Source: Undaria pinnatifida (taxonomy: Eukaryota; Sar; Phaeophyceae; Laminariales; Alariaceae). From it: a stretch of 64,000 nucleotides of DNA. The DNA lies in assembly GCA_012845835.1 (NCBI GenBank), contig JABAKD010000026.1, positions 8,790,558 to 8,854,557 of the forward strand, read 5' to 3'. Below, one piece after another: positions 53,606 through 64,000 of the stretch; the stretch's first letter is position 1, and every line of letters begins with the position of its first letter. The position numbers and the translations under genes were made by a program. Below the pieces are notes generated by a model that saw only the letters and a program-made list of their open reading frames with translations, had not been told where the DNA came from and did no database searches.

Positions 53606-55555
53606 GGGAAATGGTCAAAGGGGGGTAAACCCCCGGGTTTTCGGGGCATTTGGGGGTACAGAGAGAAAACGGCCGCGGAACTCCGCGCCCGCGCTCGCTC
53701 CAAACGGCCTAATATTTAATTCTGACGCGCTGCCATGACGCCCGCAGCCCATGCCGAGCATGCACCCCCCCCCTTTTTTTTCGGGCACGGTGTTGGGGCT
53801 AACTGGGCCGCGGCAAAGAAGCGGGCAACCTAATCCTCCCTTTTGACTGAAAAGTGGGGGGGGTATACCCCACAAAACCTACTGAATTTTTCTTGTACCC
53901 CGCTGTGACTGCAATTAATTGTCCCCCATTTGTCCGAAAACTGCACCCCCGCATGACCGATTATGACGCCTTCGAAACCCAACGTAGCAAGCCCGGAAAA
54001 AGCACGTCCCCGCCCAATGGCCCGAATAGACCGCGACGGAACATCCAGTAGTAACGAGTATCTGCGATCGTTTGTCTCCGAAATTAAGAAATTACGGGGA
54101 ACAGGAAACAAACTAAACAAAACTAATCTTTAAGGAACGCGAATGAATACAAACGGCGAATCAATGTATTTGCTTCTTGGAAAATGCAATTTTTTGTCGG
54201 ACAACCAGAACAAAGAATCCTACTCTTGAGACGAATAGGGCCATACGTGGGCGGGTGCCCTACCCGTCTGCTGCTGTCCACCCGTGTGCTGTGCTCGGGG
54301 CTATGGGCTGGAGGGAACACACGCGCACATCGAAGAATTCATGTCGAAGACAATAATAACCAACGGCATAGCAAGCCTGTGCCCGTACTCGTCGAAGATC
54401 AAAGCAATGGCATCCTCTTATCCATCACCGAGAACGCTACAAAGGTTATCTGATACGCCATGAAATGATATAAGGGCTATGTTGCCCGCTACAGCGCCTG
54501 TGACATCGCCTGGCGGCACAAAATGTGTACAACAAACAGTACTGGAAGTATCGGGAGTAGTGCCGGTTGTGGCCATAAAATGGCCACAAAAATGGCAAGG
54601 GAATAAAGGCGGAATGTGCGGCTGGCACATACCGGAACTATTGAGGGACCAGCACAGAACTGGTATATGCGAGGGCTGCTGCTTGCGGTCTCTGTTTCTG
54701 TTTGTTTCTCATTTTCGTTCCATCCGTTTGTGGTGGCGCGTATGGCCCTACTCGACTTAAGAACAGGGTTCTATGTTAGAACTGGTTCTCAAACAAAAAA
54801 TCGCATTTCGCAAGAAGCAAATATATGGCCCCAAATATATGCGGGTGTCCTACATTATTGCGTGTTTTCATCATGGACGGAACTAACCCTAACCCTGACC
54901 CTGACCCTGACCCTAACCCATACGAAATATACCGGTGACTGCCCCCTGGTGACGTCACTGGAGTCAAATGGTTGAAAAAACACAATAATGTGTATCTCTG
55001 ATATATTCGCCGTTTGTATCCATTCGTGTTCCTTGAAGATTCGTTTTGTTTAGTTTGCTTCCTGTTCACCGTGATTTCTTAATTTCGGAGACAAACGATT
55101 GAAGCTACTCGCTATTGCTGGATGTTTTGATCGTGGTCTGTTCGGGCCGTTGGGTGGGGACGTGCTGTTTTCGGGCTTGCTATACTGGCTTTCGAAGGTG
55201 TCACAATCGGTCATGCGGGGGTGCAGTTTTTGGACAAATGAGGGACAATTGCAGCCAAAGCGGGGTACAAGATAAATTTAGTAGATTTTGTGGGGTATAC
55301 TCCCCCCACGTGTCAGTCAAAAGGGGGGATTAGGTTGCCCCCTCCTCCGCCGCGACCCCGTTAGCCCCAATACCGTGCCCCCAAAAAAAAAGAAAGTGTG
55401 CGTGCTCGGCATGGGCTGCGGGCGCCATGGCAGCGCGTCAGAATTAAATTTTAGGACGTCTGGGGCCAGCGCGGGCGCGTTCCGCGGCCGTTTTCTCTTT
55501 GTACCCCCGAAAGACCCAAGAACCCTGGGGGTATACCCCCCTTTGACCATTTCGC
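53606..55555. mobile_element. Long-TIR DNA transposon, non-autonomous (1,950 bp)
   Basis: The left end GGGAAATGGTCAAAGGGGGG and the right end (inverse: GCGAAATGGTCAAAGGGGGG) start terminal inverted repeats of more than 550 bp each. The flanks are the exact 9-bp direct repeat TTTATTTTA (53597-53605 and 55556-55564). Long TIRs with a 9-bp duplication point to the Mutator-like (MULE) group. The arms continue inward with interruptions: 54170-54200 pairs with 54795-54825, but the right arm has about 180 extra bp. No transposase-like frame is present in the 0.5-kb core, so it depends on another element. Confidence 0.8.
54884..54919. repeat. Interstitial telomere-like repeat
   Basis: Six 6-bp units, TAACCC/TGACCC mixed (TAACCC, TAACCC, TGACCC x3, TAACCC). 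It lies in the extra segment of the right arm of the long-TIR transposon. TTAGGG-type repeats are telomeric in many eukaryotes. Confidence 0.8.
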
Positions 55556-55564
55556 TTTATTTTA

Positions 55565-57693
55565 GTATGGATTATTTTGAGGTTTGATTGCCTTGACCAA
55601 AAGCAGCCGTCTTTTTGCTGCCACTTCAACCACATATGTTCCACGTTGCTGCGTGTTATATCTAAACTGTTTTCCCCCCATCGACATCCTGCACACCCAG
55701 GAGTCATTGCCGTTCCGATTCGTCATCCTATAGAGGGAAAAGCTTTGCAGTCAGAAACTTTTTGTGACAGGCATACATATCGCAAGCACTGCAGCAAGAT
55801 ATCATGTACGTAAGGTGTTCTCATGTATGTGGCGTCCGATTTTTTTCCTGGAGCATGGCGGCGGGGCTCTATACATTTTCAGGTCGCCAGTTTGCACCTA
55901 CAATCAGTCATGGACCTCTGCCCACTTCACAAAATTTGATCTATTTTCCCTTCCTGAGCAAAGCGGCGAATGCCGCCCACGGGGCGAAGCGCACCGTATA
56001 TAGACGTACAATACATATTTACTCTCCAACTAGTTGGCCAGAGGGTTTACCCTTGGCGACCTTCTCAACAAGCCGCGGTCACAGGTGTTTTCCCTCCCCC
56101 CCGTTAATTGCCTTCATTTTATCGCGCATAGGGTTCAGCCTTCCCACTTCTCAGCCTATTATGCTTGTCGATTAGCATTGAACTACAGTTGTCTCTGGCA
56201 ATTAAGAAACAGAAAATGCTGGCCCCCAGAGGCAGGGTTTATTATTTCGGAAACGGGGAAATGGTGTAATCTCCACTAGCTTTGGAAAAGCGGCTCCCGA
56301 ATTTCGTAGTTTGATGTCAATCACAGCCTGGCTTTCTTTGTGACGTAGAGATCGGTACAGGATGACATGACAAGGAGCACGCGGAGCACATGGCAGGTTT
56401 CTCCTGATTATATGAAGGGCTGTAAGCTGCGTTCTTGCGCACAGTACTGGTGGTCCCGTTGTACAGTCATGCGTTGTACGGCGAGTACGGCTATAAGGCG
56501 GCCTACAAGGGCTTCACACCAATGAGAGCTTGTACAGGGCGAGTCGCCCTATATACTTCGAAGTAGTTTCTATTAATATCAATAGCACCTATATCATACG
56601 TGTCGGGGAGGTTGCCTTTTTCATATCGACTCCGACAAACAATAAAATAGCTAGACAACCCCTACCCCCGGCCACACAACACCATCCCATTGTTCTCGCA
56701 ACTTCAGCAGCCCTCGGTGAGATACATCGTGCGCCGCGGGTGATGTACGCGTCATTTCGAAAAGCATGCCGCCGATCGTGTGCGTTGAGTCCAGTGCGGA
56801 GGCGTGTTGTGAAGGTATAAAGCTGTGTGGTCCAAGGAACCCACTGTTGTTATGCAGGGGTACCACTGGCTCTGCACCGGTCACTCACACGAGGGTTGCT
56901 TCGGTTGTTTTTATGGCCTATCAGAGGTCGGTCAAGCAAGTGAACATTAGAGCGTTCATCGCAGAGAGTTACTGTACAGATATTCGCAAATCGTCTTCGA
57001 GGGTCGCCAAGACGTTACTACTAGCTCGCAGTGAGAGTCGCAGGGTCCGGCGTTGCTTCATGTAGCGCAAGTAATTTCGTAATTTCGTACACACGGCGGT
57101 GCAGTACGACGCAGTAAATTGAGAAGATAACGATCTACATGAGAAAAGCACCAGCGGACTTCTGATGATTTATCAGGTACTACTGTATTGTTCCACAGCT
57201 ACGCTCTATCGCAGACGATCCTGATGAAATGTTGTTGAGCTGGGCATCAAGCTCGCGAGAACATGCACGGCAGGAGCACACGGACGGCAGAACACAAAGA
57301 AGTGCCGTCGCAGCGCCAACTGTCAAAGTTAGCGCTCAGTAAGGCATGATATCGTCACACGGCCGACTATATAGTGCGTATCATATGAGACGACACCCCT
57401 ACAAGGCATGCCGGCTTACATAGGAACTATTAGGCTATTTGGCGTGTACGTCTATAAGGCGACTCCAAGCCGCTTGTTACTACGTGCAGCATAGGTCGCC
57501 TCGTATAACTCCCGAGGGACCACCATTTTCACCAGGCCTGGTCATGCAAAAATGAAACGATGAATACGAACCCGTGTTTCGATCGAGGGTATTGCATAAG
57601 GTTCGACGGTCAGTCCAGTGGACGGCGAGAGCCGCAAAATGTTTGATGCATGACTACTCACGGAACATGCGATAGAGCTCTTGCGCAAGCAAG
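55565..57693. other. No gene seen
   Basis: Open frames of up to about 120 codons occur (55804-56175 +) without domains or splice support. Confidence 0.35.
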
Positions 57694-57939
57694 CTACTGC
57701 CACGAGCTATTAGACGTTGTGAACGTACACTGCTGTGGTGCAGTACAGTCAGCAGACACAGGCAAGCATGCATGAGTTTGTTTGGTACAGACAAGAGAAT
57801 AGTCGAAACGGTCGTTCGTTCCAAAAGAGATCGTCCACTCACAGCTAGCACCAGGTTGCAGAGGAGTAGGTGTGACGACGAAGGACCGGCATCTTGCAAA
57901 CACCAAGAAAGCAAGCAGCAAAGGCAGGAGTGGTGTCAT
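57694..57939 (-). CDS. Possible small secreted Cys-containing protein
   Basis: ATG at 57939 gives 81 codons to TAG. MTPLLPLLLAFLVFARC is a clear signal-peptide core, followed by RSFVVTPTPLQPG, then a part with five Cys (SCEW, VCTK, ACLP, DCTA, QCTF) and a Ser/Thr/Asn-rich end. The Cys number suggests an extracytoplasmic, partly disulfide-linked protein. Alternatively AGCT|GTGAGTGG after residue 32 is a donor and only the leader is coding, in which case RSF could be a plastid-type cleavage site. It points away from the BCAS2 gene, whose start is 336 bases off, so the two may share a promoter region. Not recognised. Confidence 0.4.
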   Translation of the reverse strand: MTPLLPLLLAFLVFARCRSFVVTPTPLQPGASCEWTISFGTNDRFDYSLVCTKQTHACLPVSADCTAPQQCTFTTSNSSWQ

Positions 57940-58274
57940 GATCTACACTGCTTTCCAGCAGAAAACGCGTACGTAGCATGTTGTTAGCATGTCGGCGGCC
58001 GGATGGCACGCTGGGGTTTTCCAGATCACAGTCGGGATGTGTTTTTCTGGATTATTGGGGGGATGGGGGGCACAATTGAATTACCATCGCCGCCGCTGGA
58101 CCCAGACCAGACAGCCCTCTGTTGACCCTGTCTGCGTTGCTGTTGGTGCCCCCTTACGAGGTACCGTATCCGTCCCTTGCCTTGCCTATTTTCTTGTGGC
58201 AGTAAACGTCTGAGACGATTTCAAGCGGGGGCCGGAAGCCAGAGAAATCTCGGGTCGGAGAGGGTAAACCGGAT

Positions 58275-58648
58275 ATGGCGCAGCCACAGCAGCAGTCCCA
58301 GCCGGCGCCGGCTGCGCAGCCGCCGGCAGCGGCAGACGCTCTATCATACATAGATAAGGATTACGACGACCCGCGCATGAAGCAGGTGGTGCACTCTCTC
58401 ATCGAGGAGGAGATGGCAGCTTTCGAGCCGCCGGACTACCTCGCAGATAAGCCTGCGCCGAAAACGCGATTTGCAAGCTCTCTCCTCAAGGCGGAGTGGG
58501 CGCGCGTTCGGGCCGGCAAGGCGATGGACACCATGGACACGTCGCGGTACGAGCTCCAACCTCCGCAGGGTGCGGCTGCTGAGGACGAGATGGCCTGGAA
58601 GCATGCGTTGAATAACGCGCGAGCGCAAACTGAGCACCAGCACAACAG
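58275..58648 (+). CDS. Pre-mRNA-splicing factor BCAS2/SPF27 homologue, exon 1
   Basis: BCAS2/SPF27 is a core subunit of the Prp19 (NineTeen) complex, which activates the spliceosome in the nucleus. After a Gln/Pro/Ala N-terminus the exon has the family's opening, DALSYIDKDYDDPRMKQVV and LIEEEMAAFEPPDYL, then TRFASSLLKAEWARVRAGKA, MDTSRYELQPP and DEMAWKHALNNARAQTEHQ. These align with human VDALPYFDQGY, LVEEETRRY, the F-x-x-x-x-L-x-x-E-x-x-R block, SMKRYELPAP and AWQECVNNSMAQLEHQ. It starts at 58275 and ends AACAG before GTAACA, phase 2. With exons 2 and 3 the protein is 227 residues, against about 225 for the human protein. Confidence 0.93.
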
Positions 58649-58777
58649 GTAACAACTCGCTTTATATGTTTTGTCTACTTGTAATAAGTCCGCCGAGCAG
58701 ATTGAAATCCTGATGTACAGAGTGTTGGCAGACCAGTAGATTCAGCAGAGGCAGGACACCTGCTTCAATCGGATCAC

Positions 58778-58960
58778 TTCCCTCGGGTCGGATCGGGTGA
58801 GGGCGACCGGACCCTGACCCGTGAGATTTGAAAACCTCCTGACCCGACCAAATCCGACCCGTGAGATTTCCAAAACCCCCCTGTCCCAACCCCGCCCGAC
58901 CCGTGAGGTGTTGAACACCTCGTGATCCCACCCGCGGGCCGGGCCATGACCCATGAAAAG
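58778..58960. mobile_element. GACCCG-rich MITE, degraded copy 3, in BCAS2 intron 1
   Basis: GGGTCGGATCGGGTGAGG through CCTGACCCG repeats to CATGACCCATGAAAAG matches the body and right end of 23940-24152. The outermost CAGGG ends and target duplication are lost. It makes up over a third of the 492-bp intron. Confidence 0.6.
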
Positions 58961-59140
58961 TACTACAGCGGTAGTTCTTCCGCAAGGGAACCATGCTGGC
59001 TGCTGCTGCATCTTGGTCATGTTGCTTATCCTTACCCACGTGTTCCGCGTCCTTCACCGATAACCGGTCCGATCACCGGCAATGGAGGTTGTTGAACTTT
59101 CGTCTCCATTTATTGCAAATATTCAAACTTTTTGTTACAG

Positions 59141-59237
59141 GTTGCTGAACTTGGAGCTTCTTCAAAACTACGGCGCTAGCATGTGGTTGGGGCACAACAA
59201 AGCGGAGGAGGGGACGGAGGCGGCGGTCGCGTCTCAG
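59141..59237 (+). CDS. BCAS2/SPF27 homologue, exon 2
   Basis: Starts after TTTTTGTTACAG and ends TCTCAG before GTGTGTAG. It completes Arg with exon 1 and reads LLNLELLQNYGASMWLGHNK, matching human [21 protein letters not shown]. 97 bases, ending in phase 0. Confidence 0.9.
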
Positions 59238-59329
59238 GTGTGTAGCATGTGACGTGTTTTGCTTTCCCCTTTCTTTCACCGCCACGGGTTCGCGCTAAAA
59301 CCGTCCGCGACAGCCTAAAACCTAAAATC

Positions 59330-59819
59330 ACCGCCACCTCCCCCACCAGCCTAAGTAAATAATGATTGCTAGAAGACCAACACCAATGCCACCGACACCA
59401 ACACCACCAACACCAACATCACGCTCACACCAACACCACCAAACCACCACCGACACCACGACCAACAACAACACCACCAACACCACGAACAGCAGCACAA
59501 CCAACACCAGTAACACCACCACCAACACACGAACACCACCAACAGTACCACCAACACGTAAACATTACCAACACCACCACCACCACCAACATCACCAACA
59601 CTACCAACGCCACCAACACCAACACCAACCCCAACAGTTTACCACCAACACAACCACGAACACCATAAACACACAGACACTATCACCAACACCAACACCA
59701 CCCCACCACCAACACGCCAAAGCCACCACCAACACCACCAACACCACCACCACCAACCAAACAACCAACACCACCAACACGCAAATACCACCACCACCAC
59801 CAACACCACCAACCACGAC
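59330..59819 (+). repeat. ACCACCAACA minisatellite filling BCAS2 intron 2
   Basis: Nearly 490 bp of degenerate (ACCACCAACACC)n-type sequence, with almost no G on this strand, run right up to the exon 3 acceptor (CCACGACAG). Because the units lack T, stops are rare and long Thr/Asn/His frames stay open on the plus strand; they are not genes. The acceptor has a C/A-rich rather than T-rich upstream tract. Confidence 0.9.
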
Positions 59820-59821
59820 AG

Positions 59822-60034
59822 GCGAAGCGAGCGCGCGAGAAGGCGGAAGGCATTAACATCCAGCGGAAAACGGCACAGGAGGCGGCAGAACGAACGCTGT
59901 GGAACCTGACTAGAAAACGATCAGAGGGTTTCGACAAGAATATGAAGATTCAGATGGCGTGCGAGGGGCTGAGGGCGGACGTAAAGCGACTGAAAAGCCT
60001 TACAGCGGCCGCGGCTAAGGCGACACCGTCGTGA
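59822..60034 (+). CDS. BCAS2/SPF27 homologue, exon 3 (C-terminal coiled coil)
   Basis: Begins after CCACGACAG, phase 0, with AKRAREKAEGINIQRKTAQE and continues through TLWNLTRKRSEGFDKNMKIQ and CEGLRADVKRLK to TGA at 60032. This corresponds to the long helical C-terminus of the family (human LNWQRKNMQ and NYEIERTIVQLENEI). It contains the charged heptads that hold BCAS2 in the Prp19/CDC5L coiled-coil bundle. Confidence 0.92.
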   Translation, partial: AKRAREKAEGINIQRKTAQEAAERTLWNLTRKRSEGFDKNMKIQMACEGLRADVKRLKSLTAAAAKATPS

Positions 60035-60059
60035 ACGTCAGCGTGCAGGGGGAGGGGGA

Positions 60060-60235
60060 GCGGGGGGGGGGCGTACTCATTTGTTGCTTTGCCTTAGTTA
60101 GGGAGAGAGTTGTCATTTTCATGCATGACGTAGTCTCAAGACCAAAGACCCTCGCGCCCCTACACAGCCGAGGCGTAGCGGGTTTTCGCCGATTAGGCAG
60201 AAATTGCGTGCACCAAGGAGGCGGTAATTCGCCGG
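60060..60235 (+). repeat. Dispersed repeat R3, copy C
   Basis: TACTCATTT, TTTTCATGCATGACGTAG, ACCAAAGACCCTCGC, GCGGGTTTTCGCC and TGCGTGCACCAAGGAGGCG follow the order in 7900-8074. It begins within 30 bases of the BCAS2 stop codon, so it probably forms much of the 3' untranslated region. Confidence 0.5.
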
Positions 60236-62159
60236 TGTTGCTTGTGGGCTGAACGTGTGTGATTGGTTGACGCCGATTCATCCGCGCCGTGGCTCTTTTG
60301 TTGTGCTGGCCGTGTTTTTGGTTGGATTGAGCTCATGATGTGTGTGATTGGGTGACGCCGAATTGGTCGTGGTGTTATATTGGTCGGCACTGATTTACCC
60401 GCATGGGGCGCTTGTGCTGCGCTGGTCGTGTGTGTGCGACGATTCGCCCACGGTGTTTTGTTGGTTGGTAATATTTACCCGCGGCGGGGCGCTTGTTCTG
60501 GGCTGGCCGTGATGTTGGTTGTCGCTGCTAATTTACGCGTTGGCAAGCTACGGACAGGTGACGCGGTGAGATAGGATGATGGTGTTCCAGCTTGCTTCAC
60601 CGGAGCGCTGGAATTTTTCCCACGTTGCTTGAACGGGGACTTGTCCATGTAAGAGGCTGTTACGAGGCACAGTATCCACCTTTTAGTGAAACAAAGGTCA
60701 AGTTCCGCTTGTAACGGTTGTTCCGTTTCGGCCCCTTCAGTGGCATGGCCCCATGAGCGACGTACCGCGGGAGTAAATGTGGACAGGGCTGTCCGCCTAT
60801 GGTAGGAATAGTAGACTAGGCGGTACACGCATCAGGCGTGACACATGAGGGGTAACGCTCATTACCCATTGTGGGACCCTGAGGAATCAACAATAATGAC
60901 ATGACCTTTGCTCTCATCAACTGGTACGAAAGAGTACATGGGTTGAGCGCGCAGCAGTACGAGCATGATCGTGCTGCACCCGCAAAGTATCGCTTCCCGC
61001 TTTGTTGTTCGAACACCACGTGGCCCCACCCAAGGAGTAGCCGATTCTGTTATCATCACTTTTCCCCTCCGAAGTCTCGAGGGTTAAACCGTTAAGTCCG
61101 TCCGAGCTGTAACGTGGTAAGCGTCCCCCTTTTCTTTTGTGCGTCGTCCAAAGAACGGAGAGATGGCGATCCGTTGCGTCAGGTTACGGTGCGGTGCGAT
61201 ATTTTATCCGGAACTCCACGAAGCAAAGCATTGGGCGATACTGCTTCTCCAGTCGTAGATCCAGCAGACTGTCTGGTGTGCTGACTAAACTGCTGTCAAG
61301 GATCAAGCGAACGAAAACGAATTATCGTACGTACAGTCTACTGCTGCACTTTTTTTTTTATGCTTTTATCGCGCCGTGGGGCGTCAATACGCATGGGTCT
61401 TAAGAGGAGACGGCTTTAACGATATATTTTTTTCTGCCTTCAAGGCTAAAGTGAGTTTTAATTGGTGGTCGTGAATGTTGCACGGGGTAAAAGCGCTGCG
61501 GCGCAGGTGACATGCGGGCAAACCCCCAAATGAAAAAAGAAAACTTGTCCCTGTAGCTCAGTATAGCTCGGCCTAGAGCCGTCCAACCGGAAGTTTAGGA
61601 CACGATGGCATTCAACACAAATGCTTCAAAGTTTAAGCCCTTTCAGAGTTCGGGTGTTTTGATTCAGTGAGGGTATCCACGTATGCATCCACACGATAGT
61701 GCGAGATGAGCACATTCCGGCTGAAGTAGTGATAGACACCAGTTCCATGCCATAAAATGTATCGTTTTAGCATTCAACCGAACTGAAGAGAAAAATACAA
61801 TCCGGCCGAGCATACCCCTTCGGTTTTCCATTCACAGACTGCGCGTGGTGACATCGAAGAGGTACAAAAAGAACGGCTACGTGTACTAAAATTCCGCCAA
61901 AAGTGCAAGAATGCTCCCCACCAATCACCACGTCATCACTGCCAGGGTGTTAGCGAAGGATTTCGTGCTGGCAGGTATCTGGTTGGTTTATTTTTTTTAC
62001 GGATGCACAAGAGTAAACTATTTCATATCATCGTATTTGCGGAACCACTACAGCAGTAGATTTCATGTAATAGTACTTGCAGAACCACCCCCGCCTCTTC
62101 AAAACGTACTTTCTAACGCACACCACAATCAGTACATGATCAATCAGTACATGGACGCC
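60236..62159. other. No gene seen
   Basis: 60235-60545 holds two to three degenerate repeats around GATTTACCCGC-GGGGCGCTTGT and TGGTCGTG-type phrases. The rest has short open frames only; 61911-62387 (+) is kept open by an A-rich duplication. Confidence 0.4.
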
Positions 62160-62325
62160 CGCCACTACCACCAGGATACAAAGAAACAAAAACTAAACAA
62201 ACACAAAACACAACAAAATATACACACGTACGTAGCAACTACTTTCCGTACCACCAGGGTACAAAAAAACAAGAAACAAAACAAACACAAAACAAAACAC
62301 AACAAAATATACGTACGTAGCAAAC
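62160..62325 (+). repeat. Two-unit tandem duplication (AAACAAACACAAAACA-rich)
   Basis: CCACCAGG-TACAAA-AAACAA, AAACACAAAACA and ATATAC-ACGTACGTAGCAA occur twice in a row. Confidence 0.75.
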
Positions 62326-62694
62326 TACTTCCCGCCCCTCCCTGTTCTTGTGCGGGCGGTGCAACCACTGGTTCAGCGCTTTCCTGAACCGGGGGGTGTC
62401 GGCATACCGTACATGTTCGAGTAGCGCATTCGATTTCTTCCCTGAACCCTTGTACTACTAAAGAAAAAAGAAAACAATATTGTTCTCATGTAGTTTGTCC
62501 TCGAAAAAGTTTTCAAGTAAATTATCCTCGAAAAAAGTTCCACAGTTCGAAAAGGGTCAACAAACGAACGAACGAATCACAATGCAGATAAAAAACATAC
62601 AACATAGTGGTATGTTGCTTGCGTGCGGTAGAGATGCTACTGCTAGTCTAGACTTACTGGCATATATAGTACACCAATCATAGCCCAGGCTTAC

Positions 62695-63450
62695 GACCAT
62701 TGTCGTCGACTCCCGAATCGCGGCATCGGCGGCTGGTCATCATCCCCGAATTCCAACTCCCTAATCCCAAATCACGGCAGCGGCAGCTGGTGATCATCAT
62801 ACCCAAACCCCGCCTCCCGAATGCCGCATTCCGAATCACGGAGTCAGCGGCTGGTGGCTATCATCCCTGACCACCGACTTCTGAAAGGCGTGATCCGAAT
62901 CACGGCATCGCCGGGCGATCACTTCATCCCGGAATCCCGAATCTCAAATCACAGCATCAATGGCTGATGACCATACAGCCGAACTCCGAATCCAAAATCC
63001 CGACATCGGCGGCTGGTGACCATTACCTTCGAACCCTAAACCCCGAATGCAGGTTCCGAATCACGGTATCGGCAGCTGCTGACCATCATCCCCGATCCCC
63101 AACTCATGGTTATCGGCGGCTAACGACCATCATCCCTGAATCCCGGATGTCAAGTCACGGCATCGGCGGACGATGACCAATATTCCCGACTCCCGAATCC
63201 TAAATCACGGCATCGGCCGCTGATTATCACAATCCCCGAACCCCGACGTCTGAATCACGGCATCGGCCGTTGGCGACCATCGTCCCCGAATCCCGAATCT
63301 CAAATCACGGCATAAACGGCTGGTGACCACCATCCCCGAATGAATCCCGAATGCCGAATCACGGCATCAGCGCCTAGTGATCATCATTTCCGAATCCCGA
63401 ATCCCAAACCAGGGCATCGGCGGCTGGTGACGATCATTTCCGAATCCCGC
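62695..63450 (+). repeat. Satellite-like array, about 60-bp unit
   Basis: About a dozen degenerate units share CCGAATCCCGAATC, AAATCACGGCATCGGCGGC and TGGTGACCATCATCCC. The spread of changes is high, so this is an old array. Confidence 0.85.
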
Positions 63451-64000
63451 ATTCAGTCACCAGACCTTGCCCCCCCCAAAGTATCATAGAATGTCATCAC
63501 ACGGTCACCAGACCCGCAAATCCCCAAAATGTAGAAATGTTGTCAACGCCATTACGAGAGAAGAATCCCTTGTCAAGGAGGGCGGGAGGGAGATCCTGCT
63601 TAGCTTCTGTCGGAGCACTCCCTCCCAAAATTGAAACGCCATCACAAGGTCACGAGACCCGCAGCCCCCGACAATGGTTGTGCACAGTTCTCAAGGACGT
63701 AAAATCTCTCCTCAAGCAGGGAGATAGGGGCCTTTGTCCAGTCTCAACAAAAATTCTGACGCTAAACGCAAACGCCAGCCGCTATTCAAATCCCAGCCTT
63801 TTTCTACTGCTGGAAAAACCAACCTACTCTTAACTCCAAGTGAGTTTGTCCCCCGCCAAAAGAAAGTGCAGACATTCTAAAAAAGTGAAGTCAACCCTTC
63901 TAACACCGCACTCCCGTTTTGGGGACAAAACGCTTAGAATTAGACTACAAAAAAATAGGAGTCGGAAAAGGGTTAAGCCTAGTCATTTTCTGCGGAAAAA
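63451..64000. other. No gene; R4 repeat with inverted partner
   Basis: 63815-63890 (CTCTTAACTCCAAGTGAGTT, GTCCCCC) is an R4 copy. It is followed at 63895-63950 by a partial inverted copy (TTTTGGGGACAAAACGCTTAG), forming a small fold-back. No exon seen. Confidence 0.45.

Noticed and set aside
59362-59856. 164-codon Thr/Asn/His-rich plus-strand open frame
   Set aside because: It translates the intron 2 minisatellite. Its apparent end runs out of frame into BCAS2 exon 3.
61550-61612. tRNA-like GTCCCTGTAGCTCAGTATAGC stretch on the plus strand
   Set aside because: The A-box looks right and a 5-bp end pairing is possible, but no B-box (GGTTCGAATCC-like) follows and the anticodon arm is wrong.
61911-62387. 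158-codon plus-strand frame with a hydrophobic start
   Set aside because: Most of it covers an A-rich tandem duplication, and there are no domain or splice signals.

Overview
The window is nuclear DNA of a eukaryote with long introns and many repeats. GT-AG introns join recognisable exons: a complete three-exon splicing factor of the BCAS2/SPF27 family, and a GNAT acetyltransferase whose two halves lie 17.7 kb apart. One gene has a hydrophobic leader followed by an A-x-A-F-like motif, as in plastid proteins of algae with red-derived complex plastids. A TTAGGG-type interstitial repeat, a Helitron and abundant minisatellites are also present. A photosynthetic stramenopile, most likely a brown alga, is my inference; no ribosomal, plastid or other marker in the window proves it.

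Layout. 1-19 kb is gene-poor. It holds a hAT-type MITE with a perfect 8-bp target duplication (712-1058), TACGATAG-ended elements (one carrying a nested poly-A retroposon), and long minisatellites (21-bp unit at 8.3-8.6 kb, 13/19-bp mixed unit at 8.7-9.7 kb, 9-bp and about 100-bp units at 10 kb). One possible terminal exon lies at 7.6-7.8 kb (-). A possible minus-strand gene starts near 19.95 kb, divergent from the GNAT gene.

20.1-38.6 kb is the GNAT locus: exon 1 at 20106-20670, exon 2 at 38348-38646, phases matching. Its intron holds another hAT-type MITE, tandem repeats, a full Rep-helicase-OTU Helitron on the minus strand (27.2-33.7 kb), and a four-exon minus-strand gene for a probable zinc-binding protein (33.8-37.0 kb). 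The Helitron ORF has been expanded by an exact 3 x 510-bp tandem array that fuses part of Rep to part of the helicase. The first exon of the zinc-protein gene is scrambled by nested inverted duplications.

38.6-58 kb holds a pair of 265-bp direct repeats with 26-bp palindromes, an Arg/Gly- and Ala/Pro/Ser-rich low-complexity protein gene (42.4-47.8 kb, -), a plastid-protein-like gene with an in-frame stop (52.0-52.7 kb, -), a 1,950-bp long-TIR transposon with a perfect 9-bp target duplication (53606-55555), and a small secreted-protein ORF (57.7-57.9 kb, -). 58.3-60.0 kb is the BCAS2/SPF27 gene. The rest is repeats, including a roughly 60-bp satellite at 62.7-63.4 kb.

The genes do not form a pathway: a splicing subunit, an acetyltransferase and several unrecognised proteins sit in a repeat-rich landscape. 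Exon models rest on splice-site and phase logic read by eye; no search or transcript data were available.
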